From UMGS692 sp963653425 (GTDB lineage Bacteria; Bacillota; Clostridia; Christensenellales; CAG-314): a DNA stretch of 20,585 bases. The position numbers were made by a program, and so were the translations under genes. Positions 15,954-20,585 of the stretch are shown one piece after another. The DNA lies in the NCBI GenBank assembly GCA_963653425.1, contig CAVJWC010000020.1, forward strand, positions 1-20,585. Direction: 5' to 3'. Position 1 is the stretch's first letter. Each line of letters starts with the position of its first letter. The notes under the pieces are model-generated. The model was not told where the DNA came from. It made no database searches and saw only the letters and a program-made list of their open reading frames with translations.

Positions 15954-15970
15954 TTTCCGTTTACAGGAAA
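15954..15970 (-). promoter_or_regulatory. hairpin covering the cls ribosome binding site
   Basis: On the minus strand TTTCC (15966-15970) can pair with GGAAA (15954-15958), which is part of the cls Shine-Dalgarno region. Ribosomes ending at the upstream regulator gene would open it, suggesting translational coupling. The stem is only five pairs. Confidence 0.3.
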
Positions 15971-15975
15971 CTCTG

Positions 15976-16671
15976 CTATTTGGTCTGTTCGTTATTCTGT
16001 TCTTTCCGAACGGCTTTATATCCCAGTCCTCTTATGGTAACGACTTCGAAATCTTTGACGAAATCGAGTTTTTCGCGGATTCTCCTTATATGAACGTCTA
16101 CCGTTCTTTCTTCGCTCTCGCTCTCGTAACCCCAGATGTCGTCCATAAGCTGACTTCTCGTAAAGATTCTGCCGGGAGAACTCAAAAGTTTGAAAAGAAG
16201 CTGGAATTCCTTCTTGGTAAGCTCGACCGACTTTACGTTTTTCACCGTAACGGTCATGCTGTTGTAATCGACGACGGTGTCGCCTATTTCTATGACTCTT
16301 TCGCTGGCAAGTCTGTATCTTCTTAAAAGCGCGGAAACTCTCAGAAGAAGTTCTTCGAACTCTATGGGCTTGACCATATAATCGTCCGCGCCCGCCGAGA
16401 AGCCCATTTTCTTATCCACAAGCTCTTCCTTTGCGGTAACTACGATTATCGGAATCTGCATATGTTTCTTAATCTGTTTGGACAGTTCGTAACCGTCCAT
16501 TTCCGGCATCATAAGGTCGGTAACCACGAGGTCGTACTGACGCCGTTCGAGCATTTCGAGCGCCTGAACTCCGTCGCTTGCGCAATTAACTTCATAGGAC
16601 GCCTTTTCCAGAAAAGCCTTCATAAGCTGCTGAAGATTTCTGTCGTCCTCAACTACCAAAATCCTGAACAT
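15976..16671 (-). CDS. OmpR/PhoB-family response regulator without an adjacent kinase
   Basis: The 231-residue protein has a receiver domain (about 1-120) with the acidic pocket Glu8-Asp9-Asp10, phospho-acceptor Asp52, Thr79 and Lys101, so phosphorylation looks intact. A winged-helix DNA-binding domain (about 130-225) follows, with the transactivation loop (RSQLMDDIWGYESE) and RTVDVHIRRIREKL recognition helix. An AGGAGG box precedes the ATG. Response regulators of this group are usually followed by a sensor histidine kinase, but the next gene is cardiolipin synthase and the upstream side is non-coding, so its kinase must be elsewhere. Regulation of membrane lipid composition is a reasonable inference from the operon. 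Confidence 0.95.
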   Translation of the reverse strand: MFRILVVEDDRNLQQLMKAFLEKASYEVNCASDGVQALEMLERRQYDLVVTDLMMPEMDGYELSKQIKKHMQIPIIVVTAKEELVDKKMGFSAGADDYMVKPIEFEELLLRVSALLRRYRLASERVIEIGDTVVDYNSMTVTVKNVKSVELTKKEFQLLFKLLSSPGRIFTRSQLMDDIWGYESESEERTVDVHIRRIREKLDFVKDFEVVTIRGLGYKAVRKEQNNEQTK

Positions 16672-16863
16672 ACTTTCCTCCTGCGTTTTTTCTAACTTAT
16701 AACCTATAAATGTGAAATTATCGTTAAGCGTTATGCGTCCGCTTTGTTTTTTGCGCCGAAATCGGGTTTTTGCTTTCCTTAAAGCTCTGCGCCATATAAA
16801 GCTTTTATCTTTCCGAAAAGCTTTTCACCTTCAATAAACGCGGATAAACCCGACTTCTCAAAG

Positions 16864-16900
16864 AAAAACCCGATTCCGCCGTTTTTCGCACGGAATCGGG
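16864..16900 (-). terminator. terminator of the pfkA/CoA-transferase operon
   Basis: Perfect ten-base arms (16891-16900 with 16869-16878) form a GC-rich stem, followed on the minus strand by five T residues (16864-16868). It begins 12 bases beyond the CoA-transferase stop. Confidence 0.9.
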
Positions 16901-16911
16901 AATGAGCTTTT

Positions 16912-18234
16912 TTAGTCGGCGATGATACCGTATTCGAAAGCTTCTCTTCTGAGCTGTTCTCTGTACTTGGGATGAGCTATGGCGATAAGCTTTTCTACTC
17001 TGTCTTTAATGGAAGCTCCTTTAAGATGAGCGATACCGTATTCGGTTACGATATAGTCGACGTCGTTTCTCTGAAGGGAAACGCCTGCGCAGGGTTTAAG
17101 CGAGGAAACGATTTTGCTGATTTCTTCTCTTTCGCCGTTCTTGTTCTTGACCATAGCCGTGGAATAGAGCGCGATGAAAGATCTTCCGCCCTTAGCCAGC
17201 TGTGCGCCTCTTGCGGTGTCTGCCTGTCCGCCCGTACCCGAGAACAGTCTTCCGCCGATGCTTTCGCTGCAACACTGACCGGTAATATCCACTTCGATGG
17301 TGGTGTTGATGGAAACCATATTGTCGTTCTGAGCGATAACGTAAGGATTGTTGGTGTAAGCCGAATCTCGGACTTCGATGATTTCGGGATGTTCGGTTAC
17401 GAACTGATAAAGTTCTTCCGTACCCATAACGAAGACGGTTTCAGCCTTGCCGTTATGAAGAGTCTTCTTGGTGTTATCGATAACGCCTGCTTTCATAAGC
17501 TTCATCATACCGGTGGTGAAGAGTTCGGTATGTACGCCGAGGTGCTTCTTTCCGTAAAGAGCGTCGGCAACCGCGTTGGGAATACCGCCGATACCAAGCT
17601 GAATGGTATCTCCGTCGTGAATCTGATCGGCTATAAGCTGACCGATGATTCTGTCCTTTTCGTTGGAAGGAGCGTCGGGGGATACGGGAGGCATATAGTT
17701 GGATTCGATAACGTAGTCGATGTCCTTAATGTTTACGATATGGTCGCCCGGAAGGAAGGGCATGTTGGGGTTGATTTCGAGAATCTTTATTCTGGAAGCC
17801 TTGAGGAACTGCATTTCGTGACAGTTACTGAGAGACAAACTGATATTGCCGTTCTCGTCGGGCATACTTGCCGCGCCTACGTACATATCGGGGTGCTTAT
17901 AGTAAAGTCTGTTCTTGGAACAAGCCGAAAGGTGAGTAGGAACGTAATAAACGCCGTGGTTGGAAGCTGCGCCCGCGCGAAGGGGAGGAGTAAGGAAGAA
18001 ACCTTCCGAACGGAACTTGCCCTTACAAGCGGGATCGGTCAGATAGGGGAAAGCGTCGAGAATAAGCGTAATCTCAACGTCAACGTGGTTGATTCTGGGC
18101 GCTATCGTGTGGAGCTGACTGCAAAAATCTTTTGCCGCAGCCGGTCCGAGTCCCGTTGCGATATCGTAGCCGTCCTGTACCATATCGAGAGCCTGCTGAA
18201 TAGTTATCAATTTGTCACTGTAATCGTACTTCAT
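16912..18234 (-). CDS. acetyl-CoA hydrolase/transferase family CoA-transferase
   Basis: The 440-residue protein belongs to the class I CoA-transferase group that includes butyryl-CoA:acetate and 4-hydroxybutyrate CoA-transferases. These move CoA between an acyl-CoA and acetate in fermentation. Family marks are LGIGGIPNAV (213-222), the catalytic glutamate in HTEL (Glu237), FSGTGGQADTARGA (331-344) and VTEYGIAHLKG near the C-terminus. Length fits the 430-450-residue transferases rather than the longer acetyl-CoA hydrolases. By memory it looks closer to the 4-hydroxybutyrate type, but substrate cannot be settled by eye. The ATG lies 11 bases after the pfkA stop with an AGAGG box, so the two are one operon ending at the terminator at 16864-16900. 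Confidence 0.88.
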   Translation of the reverse strand: MKYDYSDKLITIQQALDMVQDGYDIATGLGPAAAKDFCSQLHTIAPRINHVDVEITLILDAFPYLTDPACKGKFRSEGFFLTPPLRAGAASNHGVYYVPTHLSACSKNRLYYKHPDMYVGAASMPDENGNISLSLSNCHEMQFLKASRIKILEINPNMPFLPGDHIVNIKDIDYVIESNYMPPVSPDAPSNEKDRIIGQLIADQIHDGDTIQLGIGGIPNAVADALYGKKHLGVHTELFTTGMMKLMKAGVIDNTKKTLHNGKAETVFVMGTEELYQFVTEHPEIIEVRDSAYTNNPYVIAQNDNMVSINTTIEVDITGQCCSESIGGRLFSGTGGQADTARGAQLAKGGRSFIALYSTAMVKNKNGEREEISKIVSSLKPCAGVSLQRNDVDYIVTEYGIAHLKGASIKDRVEKLIAIAHPKYREQLRREAFEYGIIAD

Positions 18235-18245
18235 GTCTTACCTCT

Positions 18246-19211
18246 TCAAAAACTGATTATCTTTGCTATGTTATATAGTTCTGTATTGAAGGTTCTTTTC
18301 ATCGAAAGAGCCTCTTCTATATCTATATCGAAAATTTTCTCTCCGCGGATACCCACCAGTCTGTTGGTCTTTCCGCCGAGTATGAGTTCTACGGCTCTGA
18401 CGCCCGTTTGCGCCGCAAGGATTCTGTCTCTTGCCGACGGCGAACCGCCCCTTTGGATATGTCCGAGAATCATAGTTCTCACCGACGCTCCGCAACGGGC
18501 TTTTATCGCGTCTTTAATCTCGTCCGCGTGTCCCGCGCCTTCCGCAAGAATAATAATATCGCTGCTTTTGCCTTTCTTTGCGTTATCGTTTATATCCTTA
18601 CATACGTCTTCCACGCTATAAGGCATTTCGGGAACGATAATATCGTCCGCGCCTCCCGATACCGCCGAATACAAAGCGATGTCACCGCACGTTCTTCCCA
18701 TAACCTCGACTATACACACTCTGTCGTGCGCAGTCATGGTGTCTCTGAGGTTATTTATCGCCCACAAAGCCGTATTGACCGCCGTGTCGAAGCCTATGGT
18801 ATAATCCGTATAAGCAAGGTCGTTGTCTATAGTCCCCGGGAGACCGATGACGTTTATTCCGAAGTCCGCCGACAAAGCGCGCGCTCCTTTGAAACTTCCG
18901 TCGCCTCCGATAACGACCAGTCCGCTTATCCCTCTTTCTTTGAGATTATCCGCGGCTTTCTTCCTGACTTCGTATTCCGTGAATTCCGGAAGTCTTGCCG
19001 TTTTCAGAATAGTTCCTCCTTTGGAAACTATATCCGAAACCGAACTTCTCGTCATTGGGAAAATATCGCCCTCGACCAGTCCTTTGTAACCTCTCTCTAC
19101 TCCGAAAGGTTCCGCTCCGTAATACAGCGCGCTTCTTACGACTGCTCTTATTGCGGCGTTCATTCCGGGAGCGTCTCCTCCGCTGGTTAAAACCGCTATT
19201 TTTTTCGTCAT
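18246..19211 (-). CDS. pfkA: ATP-dependent 6-phosphofructokinase
   Basis: The 321-residue protein phosphorylates fructose 6-phosphate to fructose 1,6-bisphosphate, the committed step of glycolysis. TSGGDAPGMNAAIRAVVR (residues 9-26) opens the fold, GGDGS (102-106) marks the ATP-using form (PPi enzymes carry GGDD here), TIDND (127-131) holds the catalytic aspartate, and MGRTCG is the substrate-binding segment. Length matches bacterial PfkA (about 320). GGAGG precedes the ATG, and a good promoter lies upstream. Pairing with a CoA-transferase instead of pyruvate kinase, the common partner in Firmicutes, is unusual. Confidence 0.97.
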   Translation of the reverse strand: MTKKIAVLTSGGDAPGMNAAIRAVVRSALYYGAEPFGVERGYKGLVEGDIFPMTRSSVSDIVSKGGTILKTARLPEFTEYEVRKKAADNLKERGISGLVVIGGDGSFKGARALSADFGINVIGLPGTIDNDLAYTDYTIGFDTAVNTALWAINNLRDTMTAHDRVCIVEVMGRTCGDIALYSAVSGGADDIIVPEMPYSVEDVCKDINDNAKKGKSSDIIILAEGAGHADEIKDAIKARCGASVRTMILGHIQRGGSPSARDRILAAQTGVRAVELILGGKTNRLVGIRGEKIFDIDIEEALSMKRTFNTELYNIAKIISF

Positions 19212-19240
19212 AAAAGCCTCCTTTACCGAAAACCCAATTG

Positions 19241-19269
19241 ATTATAACATAATGAAAAAAAAATTACAA
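19241..19269 (-). promoter_or_regulatory. promoter of pfkA
   Basis: On the minus strand, TTGTAA (19264-19269) and TATAAT (19241-19246) are 17 bases apart, with TG one base before the -10 (extended -10). The start would be near 19234, about 23 bases before the pfkA ATG. Confidence 0.75.
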
Positions 19270-19288
19270 TTATTAACGGGTCAAATAT

Positions 19289-19317
19289 TTGCGTTTTTCT
19301 TAATAATAGTTTATCAT
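19289..19317 (+). promoter_or_regulatory. promoter of the aldo/keto reductase gene
   Basis: TTGCGT (19289-19294) and TATCAT (19312-19317) are separated by 17 bases, a fair sigma-A match. It gives a leader of about 84 bases holding two overlapping hairpins (19332-19337 with 19358-19363, and 19362-19367 with 19381-19386). Confidence 0.5.
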
Positions 19318-19407
19318 ATTAAAGAAGACGTAACTCCCTGTCGCGTTTATGCGGTACGGAGTTTACGTAATGCGCTTATGCGTAAATACAAAAAACGAGG
19401 CAGAAAA

Positions 19408-20418
19408 ATGAAATACACACCTTTCGGCAAAACAGGCTTTGACGTATCTCTCGTCGGTTTCGGCGGTATCCCAATTCAGCGCGGAAGCGTGGAAGACGCT
19501 AAAAAGGCTATCTATGCCGCTCACGACAACGGCATTAACTTTATAGACACGGCGCGCGGATATACCGTATCGGAAGAATACATAGGCGCCTCCCTCGGCG
19601 ATCTCCGCAAAGATTTCTTCCTTGCAACGAAAGCTCCTTCCATGGGCTACGACAAAATGAAAGCCGACATCGAAACTTCCCTTAAAAACCTCAGAACCGA
19701 CTGCATAGACCTTTACCAGCTCCACAACGTAAAGAGTATTACCGACCTTCTCGCAGCTTTCAAACCCGACGGCTCTTACCGCGCGCTCGCCGAAGCCAAA
19801 AAAGAAGGTAAAATCCGTTACATCGGCATTACTTCCCACATCAAAGAAGTTCTGATTTACGCCATCGAACTCCACAGCAACGACTTCGTTTCCGTTATGT
19901 ATCCCTACAACATCGTCGAAACCGAAGGCATAGATATGTTCCGCAAAGCCAAAGCCGCAGGCCTCGGAACCCTCGCCATGAAACCCATGGGCGGAGGCAA
20001 TCTCGACGATCCCAAACTCGCTCTCCGCTTTATCGCAAACAACCCCTACATCGACGTAGCTCTCGTCGGTATCGGCGACGCAAAAGAAGCACACGAAGAC
20101 TCCGTAATCGAACTCGGAAATCTCACCGCCGAGGAAGTCGAAGAATGCAAAGCCATCCGCCAGAAACTCGGTACCGAATTCTGCCGTCGTTGCGGATACT
20201 GCGCACCCTGCACCGTAGGTATCGACATCCCCACTAACTTCACCTTCCAGAACTACCTCAAAAACTACGACCTCGCAGAATGGGCAAAAGACAGATATAA
20301 CGCAATGAAAGTCAAAGCCGACGCCTGCATAAAATGCGGAGTCTGCGAAACCCGTTGCCCCTATAACCTCAAAATACGCGAAAAACTCGCCTCCGTCGCA
20401 AGAGATTTCAGTAAGTAA
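19408..20418 (+). CDS. aldo/keto reductase with a C-terminal ferredoxin-like Fe-S domain
   Basis: The 336-residue protein joins an NAD(P)H-type aldo/keto reductase barrel (about 1-245) to a bacterial ferredoxin-like domain (about 257-325). The reductase tetrad is Asp47, Tyr52, Lys75 and His106. Eight cysteines in two groups, CxxCxxCxxC at 259-268 and CxxCxxCxxxCP at 307-318, fit two [4Fe-4S] clusters. The frame continues 52 codons upstream, but the ATG at 19408 follows CGAGG and opens the family N-terminus (MKYTPFGKTGFDVS), so it is preferred. The substrate is unknown; the clusters suggest electron transfer with ferredoxin in an anaerobe. The gene is rich in C-ending codons compared with its neighbours, as in a well-expressed gene. 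A hairpin cluster follows the stop. Confidence 0.93.
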   Translation: MKYTPFGKTGFDVSLVGFGGIPIQRGSVEDAKKAIYAAHDNGINFIDTARGYTVSEEYIGASLGDLRKDFFLATKAPSMGYDKMKADIETSLKNLRTDCIDLYQLHNVKSITDLLAAFKPDGSYRALAEAKKEGKIRYIGITSHIKEVLIYAIELHSNDFVSVMYPYNIVETEGIDMFRKAKAAGLGTLAMKPMGGGNLDDPKLALRFIANNPYIDVALVGIGDAKEAHEDSVIELGNLTAEEVEECKAIRQKLGTEFCRRCGYCAPCTVGIDIPTNFTFQNYLKNYDLAEWAKDRYNAMKVKADACIKCGVCETRCPYNLKIREKLASVARDFSK

Positions 20419-20426
20419 AGTTTTTC

Positions 20427-20585
20427 CTGCTTTCTTTTACAAAGAAAGCAGCAAAGAAACTTTGCTGACTTCCTTATTCTTCTTTCTTCTCACGAAGAAA
20501 GAAGCAAAGAAAGCTTTGCTTGCTTTCGCAGTTCTTTCTTGAAAGAAAGAACCAAAGAACTTTCGGCTTTTTTGCAAAAAAGCCT
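20427..20585. repeat. tandem cluster of pyrimidine/purine hairpins
   Basis: Three divergent units each have a Y-rich arm, short loop and R-rich arm: 20427-20437 with 20441-20451, 20479-20489 with 20494-20504, and 20531-20540 with 20543-20552. Each is followed by a second small hairpin of the form CAAAG...CTTTG: 20450-20456 with 20460-20466, 20503-20509 with 20514-20520, and a shorter 20554-20557 with 20560-20563. A fourth inverted repeat (20565-20573 with 20576-20584) reaches the window edge. The stems differ in sequence but stay complementary, which supports a structural role. It could be a REP- or MITE-like element and may also end transcription. Confidence 0.8.

Noticed and set aside
16972..18621. 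549-codon plus-strand open frame across the CoA-transferase and part of pfkA
   Set aside because: It spans two well-supported genes on the other strand, so it is a by-product of their codon usage.
18246..19211. Pyrophosphate-dependent phosphofructokinase
   Set aside because: The key position is GGDGS, the ATP-type form, and length is that of short bacterial PfkA.

Overview
The window reads as chromosome of a low-to-mid GC Firmicute, most likely an uncultured gut-type Clostridia lineage (Christensenellales-like is a guess). The reasons are strong AGGAGG-type ribosome sites, consensus sigma-A promoters, the Firmicutes-type block DUF1385(YqhQ)/prmC/prfA, an acetyl-CoA hydrolase/transferase-family enzyme of fermentation, and an Fe-S aldo/keto reductase. 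I see no phage, IS element, CRISPR array, rRNA or tRNA. Most genes are housekeeping and most lie on the minus strand.

Layout from left to right. 1-221: promoter and leader of a gene that runs off the left edge. 222-2874 (minus): polysaccharide deacetylase with a heptad-repeat stalk, and gltX. 2986-4335 (plus): M20 dipeptidase, divergent from gltX and closed by a clear terminator. 4530-5426 (minus): ung with a long N-terminal tail. 5427-5778: gene-free and repeat-rich. 5779-6486 (minus): unknown protein. 6696-8190 (plus): recF and a small membrane protein, closed by a two-way terminator. 8360-14187 (minus): a run of five genes, YqhQ-PrmC fusion, prfA, aspartate aminotransferase, a small P-loop protein and an acidic single-pass membrane protein. 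14386-16671 (minus): a response regulator without a kinase, then cardiolipin synthase. 16912-19211 (minus): pfkA and a CoA-transferase, closed by a terminator. 19408-20418 (plus): aldo/keto reductase. 20427-20585: a tandem cluster of hairpins at the right edge.

How the genes fit together. The YqhQ-PrmC/prfA pair makes and methylates release factor 1. pfkA with the CoA-transferase links glycolysis to acyl-CoA/acid exchange. The response regulator probably controls membrane lipid synthesis through cardiolipin synthase. recF and ung are separate DNA-maintenance genes; recF is away from its usual dnaA/dnaN/gyrB neighbours.

The points most worth a second look are the hairpin cluster after the aldo/keto reductase, a possible sliding-clamp-binding motif in the Ung tail, the YqhQ-PrmC fusion, the heptad stalk in the deacetylase, and a recurring pattern in which the last codons of a gene are echoed just past its stop codon.
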